NCBI GenBank assembly: GCA_905221605.1
Contig: CAJNDS010002369.1
Location: 122,001-186,000 of the forward strand
Length of the DNA stretch: 64,000 nucleotides
Source: Symbiodinium natans
Taxonomy: Eukaryota; Sar; Dinophyceae; Suessiales; Symbiodiniaceae
Reading direction: 5' to 3'
Under the pieces are notes generated by a model. That model made no database searches. It saw nothing but the letters and a program-made list of their open reading frames with translations, and was not told where the DNA came from. Positions 12,801 through 24,223 of the stretch are shown piece by piece. Within the stretch, counting starts at the first letter, position 1, and every line of letters starts with the position of its first letter. Made by a program: the position numbers and the translations under genes.

Positions 12801-13460
12801 CACAGGGAGTCGTTCTTTCTGGTATTCGCAGCTTGTAAAGGAAAGTGCAAGAACCCGGAAGAGGCATGATGTGATGGGCAGCAGCGGACCTGACTGCACG
12901 ACGACACCGGGGGTGGATGGAAGGGGGTGTCCAAGGGTGGGTCCATTGCAGTAGTGTATCCTGATTAGTGCAGTTCCCCTGAATTGTGAGAGAAAAATCG
13001 GAAAGTCAGCGGGATCAATTTGACGAGAGACGCCCTGGAATTGTGAAAACATGATCAGGCGATGCGAAATTTCGGTGACCCCTTAAATTCATTGAGCTCA
13101 TCAGTTTAAAATCCGTATGCATCCTTGTATATTCATATAAACTCATCCCAAAAAAACTCATACAAAGCCAGCCCCCACCCCCACCCCACCCCCCACGCCC
13201 CCCAGTAGGGTGGAGGGGGGGACAGTAACGGCATCCAGCATTACTGGAAAATGCAACTCCAAATGCAACTCCAAATGCTGAATGTTATTGTCTCTCCTGC
13301 AACTCAAACAGGCTGTGAGGCTGAGTCACCTCCTGGAAAATGCTGGAAGAAACGGGAAATTGTTGCAAGCGGTCTGTGCAGCGATTTGTTTACATCGGGT
13401 CACACCGCTCGAATCGAAAACGCAGAAACCTTAAAATCCATGCACGAGCATGCACGCGCC
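9840..13460. other. Mostly unresolved; several competing weak readings
   Basis: The only telomere-type scrap in the first 16 kb is near 9917-9940 (TTTAGGGTTCAGGG). At 10,590-10,800 plausible readings exist on both strands and no choice could be made. About 13,170-13,220 is G/C homopolymer-rich. The best coding candidate is listed separately at 11,571-11,728. Confidence 0.35.
11571..11728 (+). CDS. Possible exon with a strong GT donor
   Basis: The plus-strand frame reads KPRMIVRDWHYQFKRGRDR then LVMAAEDDQNASCPRC, and its open stretch ends exactly at a GTAAGG donor context (about 11,729). A longer minus-strand frame (134 codons) covers the same bases with a less convincing composition, so strand is not certain. 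No domain is recognised. It could be an exon of a basic or zinc-binding protein, because CPRCRC resembles part of a knuckle, but this is inference. Confidence 0.3.
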
Positions 13461-13464
13461 AAGC

Positions 13465-15063
13465 CTGCTCAGCACTTGTCAAAGTGCATGCAGCAGAAGT
13501 GCTTCTTCTTGCCGGACCAGCCAGCCTCCAGGGCATCTGGATCCAGAGCACCACGGGCACCGGAGCCACATGAGTGTGACTTGGTCAATTAAGTATGGGT
13601 CGGAGTCGCCACCCGCAGAAGCCAGTCCTACTGGTCCTACTTAGGGTCTGGACCGTGATGCCGGCAAAGCAGTCGAAGGCCAGGCCGCCATGCGTGTGGA
13701 CCTGTGGGAAAAACTGCACCTTGCGCTCACTCTAGCCTCGGGCTTCCACTGGGTCATCTGGCCTGCACCCAGTGACCCGTGCCGCCGGAAGTCGCCTCGG
13801 ATCAGGATCAGACTTGCGTGTCCGTGTTGCTCGTGGGAGTGGCAGATCCAGTTGCAAGGAATGTCTCATAACCTGCTCCAGGACACCCAGTGCCACATCA
13901 TGCCAGAGCCAGCCGCGGACGGGGGATGGCCGTGGAAGGTGTAGGCGGCTCCGCCGAAGCTACCACCGCCACTGACGCCGCCGCCGAAGCTGCCGCCGCC
14001 ACTGACGCCGCCGCCGAAGCTGCCACCGCCACCGCCTGGCGCAGTAGCGTGGTGCGCATGCTTCAAGGGCCTTCGAGGCACGGGTAATTGCATTGCACTT
14101 GCCAGTACCTACCCAGTACCCGGCCTGAGACCACGTGCGTGGTGACCACCGTGTGCGTGTGGCCGCCACCGCCGCCTCCGTAATGGTAACCGGGGCAGCC
14201 CAGCTGCTCGTGGCTGCAGCACCTCAAGCCACCCCACACTGACTGCACAACCCCTCCCCCCTCCCGCCCCTCCCCCCTCCCGCCCCACCCATACGAGTAG
14301 CCCTTAAAAATTAAGACCACCACAGTCAGCCCACCCCACCCCCAACATCCCACCACATTCCACCATCCGCCCCGCCACGAAAACGCCCTCTATCCTGCAC
14401 ATTCACATGCGAAGTACAAGGCCGGCGCCAACTCTTCTTGCCCACGGACCAGCCCGTGGCCCAGTTGGGCAAGCCTCGGCTCAGCGCACCGACACTCAAA
14501 GAGCGCACGAAACACCGGCCGACATGGCCGAAACCCTCGTGGAGGATCCGCAGTCTTGCCCATGTCTCGCCCAGCAGCCAGCATGGCAGGCATAGGGCCT
14601 GCTCACGACCCCGCCGCCCGCGGACACGGCCTGCCGAGCATTTTGAGAGGGCAGTGTGGCGCTGAGCATGCGCTGAGCATGCGCAGCGGAGAGTCGACAA
14701 ATAGCAAGGCCCACCTGCCACGTCCAGTGGTGCGAGATGAACACCTTCCTGGGACGCGGCATCACGGTGGCGTTCAGCAGATGTCAGCATTTTAGCAACA
14801 AATACATGACAGCTGGCGTAGCAGAACGGAAAATACCCCACTAGAACAGCCATTTGCCCTCCAGCGGCTTCCAGATCATGCCGGCACCGGCATCACAATT
14901 AGGTTTCGTGGCCGGGTCCTGGCAGCCTTGCGATCTGCGGCAAATGGCCCGACAAGCGTGCCAAAGTGAGTGTTCCCGGAATTGCTTTGACCTCTGTTAA
15001 GCTCAGCAGCCCTTCTGCCGGTTCTGGCAGCACCACACCTTCTTCTCGGGTGACCAGGCGCGG
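13465..15063 (-). CDS. Cysteine-rich WSxxKKxWCC-motif protein, multi-exon
   Basis: Minus-strand exons in order: about 15,063-15,006 (WSPEKKVWCCQNRQKGC); about 14,925-14,855 (PNCDAGAGMIWKP); about 14,485-14,428 (NWATGWSVGKKSW, cut before its CC); about 14,220-14,120 (CCSHEQLGCP, then Gly-rich and HTHTVVTTHVVSG); about 14,055-13,930 (GGGSFGG repeats); about 13,712-13,640 (VHTHGGLAFDCFAGI, after a pyrimidine-rich CAG acceptor); about 13,570-13,465 (GWSGKKKHFCCMHFDKC). The unit FDCxAG followed by GWSxxKKxWCCxxxxxGC occurs about three times. I know this motif from many dinoflagellate proteins, often fused to other domains; its function is not established. Regular Cys spacing suggests a disulfide-bonded or secreted module. 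Exon ends are approximate and the 5' and 3' ends were not found. Confidence 0.6.
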
Positions 15064-15580
15064 CACCTCAACAGCTCAAACAACGGGCACATGGGCGGCG
15101 TCTTTCAAAAAAAACTCCTGCCTGCCTTCCTTCCGCTGCTAACTGCTATGAATTGCTCTTCAAAATAAGAAGCCTTTATCTAAGAGAAGCCTTTCTCGTA
15201 TGCATATTGGCACCAAACCTTAATTGTGGCGCCACCATCACTGCGAGGGCAGGCTCTTGTTTGCAAGGGTGGTAAAAAGAGCTCTTCTTTGTTGCTGCGA
15301 GTGCGAGGCGGAGGGAAATCTATTTATTCTAAATGTCAAGTGGAGAGCCCCCACATTTTCGTCGGAGAACCCCCACATTTTTGCAGAAGAAAGCATCGAT
15401 GTCTTTCATGTGCTCGCAAGAAAACCTCCGTATCTCAGCGTTTTTGGCCTGCCCATGTGCAAACACAATGCTGGTAAGCTTCTGGCATGATAAAACGAGT
15501 CAAAAGGACTGGAAGCACGCTTTGCACGGGGCGGCTGCGGCGGGCGCGGCGCTACTACTACCGCTACCCCCACCTCTCCC
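15064..15580. other. No gene resolved
   Basis: Flank between the cysteine-rich gene and the trinucleotide repeat. A short block near 15,345-15,385 repeats (CCCCCACATTTT appears twice, about 28 bp apart). Nothing else is supported. Confidence 0.35.
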
Positions 15581-15582
15581 AC

Positions 15583-15630
15583 TACTACTACGACTACGAC
15601 GACCACGACCTCGACGACGACGACGTCGAG

Positions 15631-15675
<45 letters not shown>

Positions 15676-15760
15676 CACGACGAGGAGGAGGACGACGAGG
15701 ACGACGACGAGGAGGATGACGACGAGGAGGACGACGACGACGAGGACGAGGACGAGGACA

Positions 15761-15809
<49 letters not shown>

Positions 15810-16517
15810 GGACGAGGACGAGGACGAGGAGGACAAGGACGAGGACGAGGACGACGAGGACGAGGACGAGGACGAGGAGGACAAGGACGAGGACGACGAG
15901 GACGAGGACGAGGACGACGAGGACGACGAGGAGGACGAGGACGACGACGAGGATGAGGACGAGGACGACGAGGACGACGAGGAGGACGAGGACGACGAGG
16001 AGGACGAGGAGGACGAGGAGGACGAGAAGAACGAGGAGGACGAAGAGGACGAAGAGGACGAGAAGAACGCGGAGGACGAGGAGGACGAAGAGGACGAGGA
16101 GGACGAGGAGGACGAGGAGTACGAGGAGGACGAGGAGGACGAGGAGGACGAGGAGGACGAGGAGGAGGACGAGGACGAGGAGGACGAGGAGGACGAGGAG
16201 GACGAGGAGGACGAGGACGACGAGGACGAGGACGACGAGGACGACGAGGAGGACGAGGACGACGAGGAGGACGAGGACGAGGAGGACGAGAAGAACGAGG
16301 AGGACGAGGAGGACGAAGAGGACGAAGAGGACGAGAAGAACGAGGAGGACGAGGAGGACGAAGAGGACGAGGAGGACGAGGAGGACGAGGAGGACGAGGA
16401 GTACGAGGAGGACGAGGAGGACGAGGAGGACGAGGAGGACAAGAGGACGAGGAGGACAAGGAGGACGAGGAGGACGAGGAGACGACGACGACGCCGCCGA
16501 CGACGACGACGACGACC

Positions 16518-16554
<37 letters not shown>
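15583..16554. repeat. About 970 bp GAC/GAG trinucleotide repeat
   Basis: Starts as ACTACTACG and GACGACGAC, becomes mixed GAG/GAC blocks in the middle, and returns to pure GAC before the assembly gap. In frame on plus it would encode an Asp/Glu tract of more than 300 residues; on minus it encodes poly-Ser, Val/Leu or Arg/Pro-type sequence. Sub-blocks of about 250 bp recur (GAGAAGAACGAGGAGG near 16,021, 16,061, 16,288 and 16,331), so higher-order duplication is present. It runs into the Ns, so its true length is unknown. No start, splice site or recognised domain links it to a gene. Confidence 0.85.
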
Positions 16555-16654
16555 NNNNNNNNNNNNNNNNNNNNNNNNNNNNNNNNNNNNNNNNNNNNNN
16601 NNNNNNNNNNNNNNNNNNNNNNNNNNNNNNNNNNNNNNNNNNNNNNNNNNNNNN
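16555..16654. other. Assembly gap (100 N)
   Basis: Exactly 100 N. This round number is commonly used as a placeholder for a gap of unknown size, so sequences on the two sides may not be as close as they appear, or may be wrongly joined. Confidence 0.95.
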
Positions 16655-16799
16655 CCCTCCCCCCTACCCTCCCCCCACCCAGAAAAAAACCCCCCCCACG
16701 CCCCCCCACCCTCCCTACACTGGTTGTGGGACGGACATAATCCCCCCCCCCTCTCCCCCATTACCCTCCCTACCGCCTCAATATCCTTGCCGCAGCGGC

Positions 16800-17350
16800 C
16801 TCGCATTAGCGATAAAATTATCAATATCCTTTTCTTTCCTTTTCATAATTATTATTTCTAATCATTTTCCCTCCAATGAATATATTATCCTGAACGGGAA
16901 CCAGAAAATGAAAATCTAAGAATTCCCATATTAATCATAAGAATCCCAAATTAAAATAAATAGAAAAATATATAATTGAAACAAGAAAATTCTTCGATCT
17001 TAGCCTTCAAAATAAATATATCTTGAACATTTCAGATTATATAAATTCACTTCATGAACAACAGAGATGAGAATCAATAACAAATTCTCTCATAATCGAT
17101 ATTATATCATATAAAAAAAGAAATCTACATCCATTCACTAAGTTGATATATAAATGATATATGTATATATATATCATTGAAGAATCCATTAAAAATAGAT
17201 ATGTATATATATATGTATAGATATCATTTCAAGGTTCATAAAGTTCCTCCTATGCAGCCCAATTTTTGGAAATGGATTTCTGAGCAATGTGGTTTCAAAT
17301 ATTTATTCACATCCTGTTGAAGGTTCATGATATTTCAAGAACGTCCTGGT
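16800..17350. other. AT-rich island after the gap
   Basis: About 550 bp dominated by A and T, with words such as ATATATGTATATAT, including two nearby copies (about 17,160-17,175 and 17,202-17,216). It contrasts sharply with the GC-rich sequence on both sides. No open reading frame or recognisable gene is present. It may be an organelle-derived insert, an AT-rich repeat, or material joined wrongly at the gap. From about 17,350 the composition moves back toward the local norm, and telomere-type repeats begin at 17,744. Confidence 0.6.
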
Positions 17351-17743
17351 CTTTGTTTCGCTTTGATGTCCTTTGATTTGATGTTTTGGGAGAGATCGGT
17401 TGATCTCTTGTTTTTTCTTCTTTTGGTCCGTTTCATGTCCCGGAGATTTGATTCCCGTTAATTCGGGGTGGCGGTGGGTCTTCTTACGTGGTTGGGAGTC
17501 TTGGGGCTAAGAGTTTGGTATTCGTTACGTCATTTCTCCAAACGGCATGTACAACGTGCCTTTGGGAACTTATTCCCCCCATCATCGCAATCCATCGGAA
17601 CGAATCGCCCATGTTTTGTCGAGGGCAGGCCTTTTCCGCATCCATCAGCTAGGATTGTTCTTCGTAGGCTTTCACTGCTTTCTTATACGTCTTCAAGACC
17701 TAGTGGCTGAACAGGGGCTGACAACCCATGCATATATGGCTAC

Positions 17744-17774
17744 ACCCTAAACCCTAAACCCTAAACCCTAAACC
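17744..17774. repeat. Interspersed telomere-type array (CCCTAAA)4
   Basis: First array of the repeat-rich domain that runs to about 59.1 kb. CCCTAAA on plus. Confidence 0.95.
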
Positions 17775-18146
17775 AGGGTGTAGTTTCGGGGAAATGTGCT
17801 TCTGCTCGCTCCCAACCATGCACGCCATGCTGCAGGAAGTGGGAATTAGGAACTGCGGAGCCATATTCTATTGGGACCTTTCTTCGCAATACCTTCGGAT
17901 CGTCCTGGTGGAAGAAGTTTAGGGTTCAGGGTGGTTTTGCGGCTGTGTACCGTTGAAAGGACATTCGGACCGTTCTCGAAATAATAATCCCTTTCGGGAT
18001 TCCCTTAGCATAAGCCTTCCGTAGTATACCAGCAACCGAAAAACAGCACCAGGAGAGACAGCACTAGTGACGAAACTGAACAAACCGACCAGTCACACCA
18101 GACTGGACCGCCTGGATCCTACACCCTTGACCCCGAAAACCCAAAA

Positions 18147-18195
18147 ACCCTAAACCCTAAACCCTAAACCCTAAACCCTAAACCCTAAACCCTAA
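18147..18195. repeat. Interspersed telomere-type array (CCCTAAA)7
   Basis: Seven near-perfect CCCTAAA units immediately downstream (minus-strand sense) of the RPAC2 exon at 18,240-18,338. Confidence 0.95.
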
Positions 18196-18239
18196 AAAGA
18201 ACTTCTGAGCCAAACCCGAACCCTTCCCAAACATCCGAA

Positions 18240-18869
18240 GGCCCTCCTGGCCGACTTTAAGCGTTGGGCGTGGTCGCACGCCGCGGAGATGTTGTCCAAG
18301 GCCTTCTCTACCGCAGCCTTGCAAATTGGGGTGTAGACCTTTAGGGCATGGGTTCGGCTCGGAAGTGATAGGTTGTTAGGGTTCCTTGGTCTGCGCTCTA
18401 GGCAAAGTACCCCTGCACGACTCCATACCCTAAACCCTAAACCCTAAACCCTAAACCCTAAACCCTAAACCCTAAACCCTAAACCCTAAGGCAGGGGAAA
18501 TCGGTCTGGCCCTAGGACCTAGGCGTGCCAAGCCACATCGGTGGTCGTCCCAGGATGAACTTGAACTCGCACGTTCATCTGCGGCTCCGACGGGTGCGGC
18601 ACCTTGGCAAGCAAGTGACCCTGCACATAATGGTTTAGGGCTTAGGGCTTAGGGCTTGGGGCTTAGGGTGTATTTTGGTTAGCAATTGCGCAGCGACATG
18701 AGCATTGGCAGTGGAAAGTGTGCTGTGGCTTGCTGCATTCTCCGCCAACCCTCCTCTGCCCTGATGCAGCACAGGCGCTGTGTATCCCGCGAACTCTACG
18801 TCAGGATCCTTCATCAGCATATACCGCAGTGCATTGCCAAGCGTATGATCTTCTCCCGTGAATTGGTAC
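18240..18869 (-). CDS. RPAC2: RNA polymerase I/III subunit RPAC2 (AC19/Rpc19), partial
   Basis: Three minus-strand exons. Exon A, 18,869-18,779, carries [19 protein letters not shown], the highly conserved core of the AC19/Rpb11/alpha-like assembly subunit. Exon B, 18,602-18,534, continues as [14 protein letters not shown], the expected next conserved block. Exon C, 18,338-about 18,240, reads [18 protein letters not shown], matching the C-terminal helix. The A-B junction restores GYT-VPHPSE in frame, with a GC donor and an AAG|G acceptor. RPAC2 pairs with RPAC1 in Pol I and Pol III. The first coding exon lies above 18,870 and was not identified. The intron between B and C holds a (CCCTAAA)n array at 18,428-18,489, and the exon C acceptor reads CCCTAAAG|G. 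Confidence 0.88.
18428..18489. repeat. Telomere-type array inside an RPAC2 intron
   Basis: Nearly nine CCCTAAA units on plus, so TTTAGGG in the sense of the gene. It lies between RPAC2 exons B and C. Confidence 0.95.
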
Positions 18870-18899
18870 CTCAATGGTTGGAACATGTCGCTTTTTGCA

Positions 18900-20430
18900 C
18901 TTCGCAAGGCTCCTCCTTTTCATGGGGACAAAACATCGGCACACGGTGGGTGAGACCGCGCAGAGAATCCCGAGAATATGTTTGGAGTGTTAGCCCCGAA
19001 GAGGCCCGTAGAGAATCACACCCAACATGCTAGGAGTCTAGCGTCCACATCTGGGAAAGGAGTGCCTCGTGGCGTCACGATTTTTGCTGGTGCAACTTGC
19101 ATGGCTCGGGGCTTTACATAGGAGTTTCCGGCCAGAATTAGGACAGGGCCGGCAAGTAGAACCTCTAAACACAACATGGTGCAACCCTAAAACCCGAGCG
19201 CCCGCTTTGTGGAAAGGTTTTCTTGGGGTGACGGCCGTCGAACGTTGACCTGACAGGCCGTAGAGCATACACATGTCAAGCAGCATTGGGGTATATCTCC
19301 TTAGGGTGGACATGACCCAAGTGCAACTTCATGGTTTTTCTCTTGGGGTTTAGGGATTAGGGTTTGATTTAGGGTGCTCAAAAGACAATCTTCATGCAGC
19401 AAAGGAGCGTCACGTTGGTGGTGTCTTCAGCGTCCGGTTGCTTCGCCATTGCTCATGCACAGCGTGGGTTAAGGTCTTGGCGGCTCTAGAAGTTGTAGGG
19501 GGCATCGGGCAACATGTCACATGATAGAAGTGTCTAAACAGAAGCGTGAGTGAGATCCGGTTGTGGGTGTGCTGCGGGTAGGGTAAAACCCGTGAAAGTC
19601 TGTCGCGGCTGTGGACCTGTGACGCAGCCGGTCTTAACATCAATTTTCAGTCCGGTGTGCATCCTGCTACACCGCCCTTTGGTAGCAACATCGACACCGA
19701 ACGCCTCAAAAACTGACGGTCCAAACTATCGGAGTCTGCAGGTTCACACGGACTCGTGGCCTAAACCCGAAGCCCCAAACCGCAGGGTCGCATGGGCGCG
19801 CTAGTCCCGTTTCGATTTTCGTAACATCCAAGAAGCGAAAACCCTGAGACCTACTATTGCCCTAATGCATCAAGGGGGTTAGGGCTTCGGGGTTGGGGTA
19901 AGACCCTGAAGTCTACTTAAACCGAAACCTCCAAGCCCTACTATCCGAAAGCCCGAAAGCCCGAAAAGCTTGCACGTACAGCCCCAAAACCCGTGAAACC
20001 CGCTCGGACCCATCCAAAAACTTTGCGTCCGCCATCCAGCCTTGGCCCTCAAACTCCTGCGGAAACCCTTGCCCTAGAGGTTTTAGAGCCTAGACCCTAA
20101 ACCCTAACACCTATGCCCTAAACCCCATCTATGACTTGAAATCCCAAAACCAACTGGAGAGCCTTCCGATGACCTAGAATCCTGTGGCCCAAAACCCCTG
20201 AACCCACATCTGTGGGTAATCCTACACCTATATACACCCTATTCTATCAACACCCCTGAAACCCTACACCCCTTACAATCCTTAAAAGCCCCACCAGCAG
20301 CCTTTTTTGTGCCCTGGGGTGAAGGTCCAGGGATCTGGACTTGGAGGTTTGAAGGCTTGCTTGAAATCTTCTCCTGGATTGGAGTTCAGTTGTGGGTTGT
20401 TTTAGGCCTTGGGGTTGACGAGGGCTTTGG
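18900..20430. other. No exon assigned; degenerate telomere-type scraps
   Basis: Contains scattered single TTTAGGG, TTAGGGC or CCCTAAA units and degenerate CCCGAAA/CCCGAAAG strings. The missing 5' exon of RPAC2 should lie here or above, but was not recognised. Confidence 0.4.
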
Positions 20431-20488
20431 GCCTTTTACTGTGCTTTGAGGGGGGTATGCGTTTGGGAGGGCCAAACGGGCCTAGAGG

Positions 20489-20695
20489 GTGGGATCTGGT
20501 ACGGGGGGCTGGGGATACTTCAAGAAAGCCCAAGATGTGATGGGCACGCCGCAGTCTGTGCCCCGGGATTTCCTGGGACATCTCGTCAGCAGGGGCTGCA
20601 GCCTCTCAGAGGTAGGCAGCCACGTAGGACGCGTAGTCAGGCTCCTGGCAAGAATGCTGGCTTCCGTGCTTTGGGGCTCTACATCCACCTCTAAG
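20489..20695 (+). CDS. Possible coding segment, strand uncertain
   Basis: GC-balanced segment with protein-like readings on both strands. Plus gives FKKAQDVMGTPQSVPRDF then LGHLVSRGCSLSEVG. Minus gives EPDYASYVAAYL and PGHRLRRAHHILGFLE in pieces. No family is recognised on either strand. It lies between degenerate repeats and a long array at 20,873, the position exons take elsewhere here. Confidence 0.25.
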
Positions 20696-20872
20696 CCTTA
20701 CCTGGGGCTTAGGACTGTTTAGAGTTTAAGCCCTCGCAACCTGACCTGGTGAAACCCCAGACCATATGACCATTGCACGGAACGCCTTGAGCCGAAGCAA
20801 TAGAGCCCTGTGGAATCCCCAGCCCAAGTTGGGGCTTGTGATATATGGCGGCTTGTGGGGTGTTTTTGGGGC

Positions 20873-21033
20873 TAAACCCTAAACCCTAAACCCTAAACCC
20901 TAAACCCTAAACCCTAAACCCTAAACCCTAAACCCTAAACCCTAAACCCTAAACCCTAAACCCTAAACCCTAAACCCTAAGCCCTAAGCCCTAAGCCCTA
21001 AGCCCTAAGCCCTAAGCCCTAAGCCCTAAGCCC
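20873..21033. repeat. Telomere-type array with a homogenised CCCTAAG half
   Basis: About fifteen CCCTAAA units followed by about eight consecutive CCCTAAG units. The sharp switch from one unit to a single-base variant shows expansion of a mutated unit in place. Confidence 0.95.
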
Positions 21034-21367
21034 AAGTCCCCCTGAAGCCCCTGAAGTCTTTCTCCTGGCCTCAGCAGGGCTCGTGGACTCTGGCGGCTCC
21101 CTGTTCGGGGCTTCCAGAGGATGAGGAAGCTGTTCGGGGTTTCCAGCTGTTTGTTGGGTTTGTTGGGTTTGTTGGGTTAGGGTTTAGGGTTTAGGGTGCG
21201 TCGGCACATTTCTTGGGTAAGGGCTTCGGGTTCGAGGTTTAGGAGGCTCAGTGTGAGAGTGCTGTATGGAAAGAGTGAGTGAGTGGTAGCTGCAAGCTTG
21301 CGTCGCAACTGTTCACTTCGGGGGTGCAGGGCCCAAGCCATCCCACTCAGGTCCATGCCCCTACTTG

Positions 21368-21601
21368 AGAGTCAAGGGTTTAGGGTTTAGGGTTTAGGGT
21401 TTAGGGTTTAGGGCTTAGGGTTTAGGGTTTAGAGCTGACACTTCGGGAACCCGTCCCCGCTCCCCCAATGCCCAAGGAACCTGGCAAACAAGAACGATCG
21501 AGAGCTCCGAGCTCACTTTGCTGCTTAGGGTTTAGGGTTTAGGGTTTAGGGTTTAGGGTTTAGGGTTTAGGGTTCAGGGTTCAGGGTTTAGGGTTTAGGG
21601 T
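21368..21601. repeat. Two TTTAGGG arrays in plus orientation
   Basis: Arrays at 21,368-21,432 and 21,524-21,601 with TTTAGGG on plus and a few TTCAGGG and CTTAGGG variants. A 20-25 bp GGGCACTCC-type repeat (TTGGGCACTCCAGG) recurs about five times at 21,685-21,820. Confidence 0.9.
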
Positions 21602-22859
21602 GATGTGCATGGGACATATCCCTGAGAGTAGTAAATTATTTTACCTCGAACGTCCCCACCCTCTCTTGGTAGAGATACTCTGGCGTTGGGCACTCCAGGT
21701 ACACTCTGGGGCTGGGCATGGGGGTTGGGCACTCCAGGGAAACTCTGGGCCTGGCCACTCCGGGGACACTCTGGGGTTGGGCACTCCAGGTAACTCTCGG
21801 TTTGGGGTTGGGCACTCCAGGGATGAGCGAGGAGTAGACGGGCGAGGAGAAGAGTTCTGGGCGAGGAGAAAAGTTGAGTTAAAATCTAACAGCCACACCC
21901 TCGAATCAGACACTAATGGGTCGTCTGCGGACTGGCACCAGATTTCTCAGCCCACTCTCCGTTGGAAACGTAATCGACCCTAAGCCCCGAACCCTGAACC
22001 AGTTAACACAGCCTGGAGCTCCACAACGTTATTCTATGGACGACGGCAGTAAAATGAGAGAGCGTAAATACCACCTAAAGATCCCTCAATCCTTGAAGCT
22101 GTGAGTGCTCGGCGAACATTTAGGAGTTCAGGGCTTTGGGGCGAAGCCCCAAACCCTGGAAGCCTAAACTCGAAACCCCCAACACCCCAAGGTGGGTTTT
22201 AGTAACAATAATTCATGAATAATAGTAAGATGATTATAACAACATAACAATGACAATGACAACGATAATGATAATGATCGACCCGCGGTCTGCCTCCCTG
22301 TGCGACGAGCGATGGCTCGCGCCAGGGCTTCCATCCGGCCAGGACCAGTTCGCCAAAGCTCGCCTTCCACAGGGGTTTGGGGCTAAACAAATTGAGTTTA
22401 GGGCTTAGGGGTCTAGGGTTGAGGAGGTAGAGAGTTTGGGGGTCGCCTATTGGGGAGTCTGCCAAGGGCTTAGGAGGTCTAGGAGGCTTGAGGATTCAGG
22501 GACTTTGAAACGTTTTTGGGGTGCATGGACTCTTCTCGCCCCCCCCCCACCCCCAAAGTGTAAGTGCCGATCCGCCCCTACCCGTAGGGGGCTCAGGGTT
22601 TAGTGTAGGAAACCCTGAACCCTAAACCCTAAAACTCAAAACCTAAACCCCAACCCTAAACCCAAGCCTGCAAGCCTGACCCTGTCACTCCAGACCCTGA
22701 ACACCTTGAACCTCCCACACCCCTTGAGTGGGCGTTTACGAGAACAAGGCACCCCTAATACAGTCCCCCAAATAGAAGGATCCCCCTAGAAACAGGACCC
22801 CAAAAAGGTACCCCTCATGTCGCAAACTCCCATATGTCAACCCAAAACCCTAAGCCTCA

Positions 22860-22927
22860 ACCCTAAACCCTAAACCCTAAACCCTAAGCCCTAAACCCTA
22901 AACCCCAAACCCTAAACCCTAAACCCT
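22860..22927. repeat. Interspersed CCCTAAA array
   Basis: About nine units with CCCTAAG and CCCCAAA variants. Confidence 0.9.
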
Positions 22928-23260
22928 CCTGAAACCCCAAAGCCTAGTAGTTGCCGTTCTCGCATGATAGCGATGGGAAGCGGCTCCTGGTGCAAACGGG
23001 GCTTTCAGCTAAAAAGCCGTTTGAACGTGGCAGGGCTGAGAGTTTCAGGGTGCCAGGAGTCTAGGGTCTAGGGTTTGGGGTTTATGCAGGGTTTGGGGTT
23101 TAGGTAGGGTTTAGGGCCTTAGGGTTTAGGGTTTAGGGACCACTGGGTGGGCTTTGGCTTTAGCAAGCTCACAGAGCGAGTGCAAACCCAGGATAGCCCG
23201 AAGCCCTGAATGCTGAATCTTGGCATGTTCTCCAACAGTCCTTACTTGGGATTATTCTAG

Positions 23261-23719
23261 GTGGTACCATGATAACATCCCAAGCTGAATCCTTTTCTTG
23301 GCTGCTGGATTCGCAGCTGCTCTTCTGTACAGGTGGAGCGCCGGAGCCTAAGGGCATGCTGAACTTCTGGTCGCAGTGCTCTGCAGCACAGGGCTTTGAG
23401 AACAGCGGGTCATCCTCCTGGGCTTCCAGGGATTTGGGGGAGTAAGCCCCAAGTTCCCTTCCAAGGTCCGGCTCTCCACGTCGGCACTCATTGGGGTCCT
23501 ATACAAGGGATTTAGGGTTTAGGGTTTAGTCATGTTTGAGGAAGCAAGCAAAGAAAACAAAAACATCATCTGGCATGGGAATCCTTTGGAAAAGCTAGCG
23601 GGCCCTATGCTTACATCCATTGGGCGTGGACCGCCGTGCAGCAGAAGTACCGGCCGGATGGGCTCTTCCATCAGCAGGATGGCGCAACTGCGATCTACAA
23701 GATTTGGAACCAGTCCTCA
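23261..23719 (+). CDS. Unidentified gene, two plus-strand exons
   Basis: Exon 1, 23,261-about 23,429: starts after ATTCTAG|G and reads MITSQAESFSWLLDSQ, then LLFCTGGAPEPKGMLNFW, then SQCSAAQGFENSG. Exon 2, about 23,570-23,719: reads ESFGKASGPYAYIHWAW, then TAVQQKYRPDGLFHQQ, then GATAIYKIWNQSS. It stops at a GT donor that is itself the start of a GTAGGGTTTAG string (23,720 onward). The intervening intron (about 23,430-23,569) carries TTTAGGG units at 23,510-23,529. The frames are clearly protein-like, rich in Trp, Tyr, Phe and Gln and open on plus only, but I recognise no family. Further exons are expected on both sides. Confidence 0.5.
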
Positions 23720-24223
23720 GTAGGGTTTAGAGTTTGGGGTTTAGGGTGGCCCTCTTCTCGTTCAGAAGGCAGGTTCTAAATCAGTTTGAATCCGGGCGCG
23801 GGGGTTTACCTCGGCCTCCGTCTACCATAGTTCACCTATAACACAAGACATGCGATGCAGAGTGAAGCAACAGTACCTAAAACCTCAGACTGCGCCTAAG
23901 CAGAAGAGGGGCTTGGGCTTGAGATCGGGGGAAGAAGGTCGCTTCTCAAAGAGTAGGGAGATCACGTGTCGAAATTGACGCAGGATGCTTTGCGACGCAC
24001 ATCAGTATGCAGGGCTGAGAGAAAGCTGATCGGACAGGAAACGCCCTTAACCCCAACGCCTAAGCATTCAGTTTAGCAGTGACTGACTTGGCTGCACTCA
24101 GGAGGGTAGCTTAAAAACAAACTTTTAGCTGCCTCATTAAGAAACCCAATGAACCCAAAAAGGGTAAAGATCTAAAGTTACGGTAAAGTACCACAAAGAC
24201 TGAGAGCTAGCAAAGGCGCGAAC

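Noticed and set aside
15406-16824. Very long open frames on both strands over the GAC/GAG tract
   Set aside because: They follow from a stop-free trinucleotide repeat and run through the N gap. No splice site, start or domain supports them.
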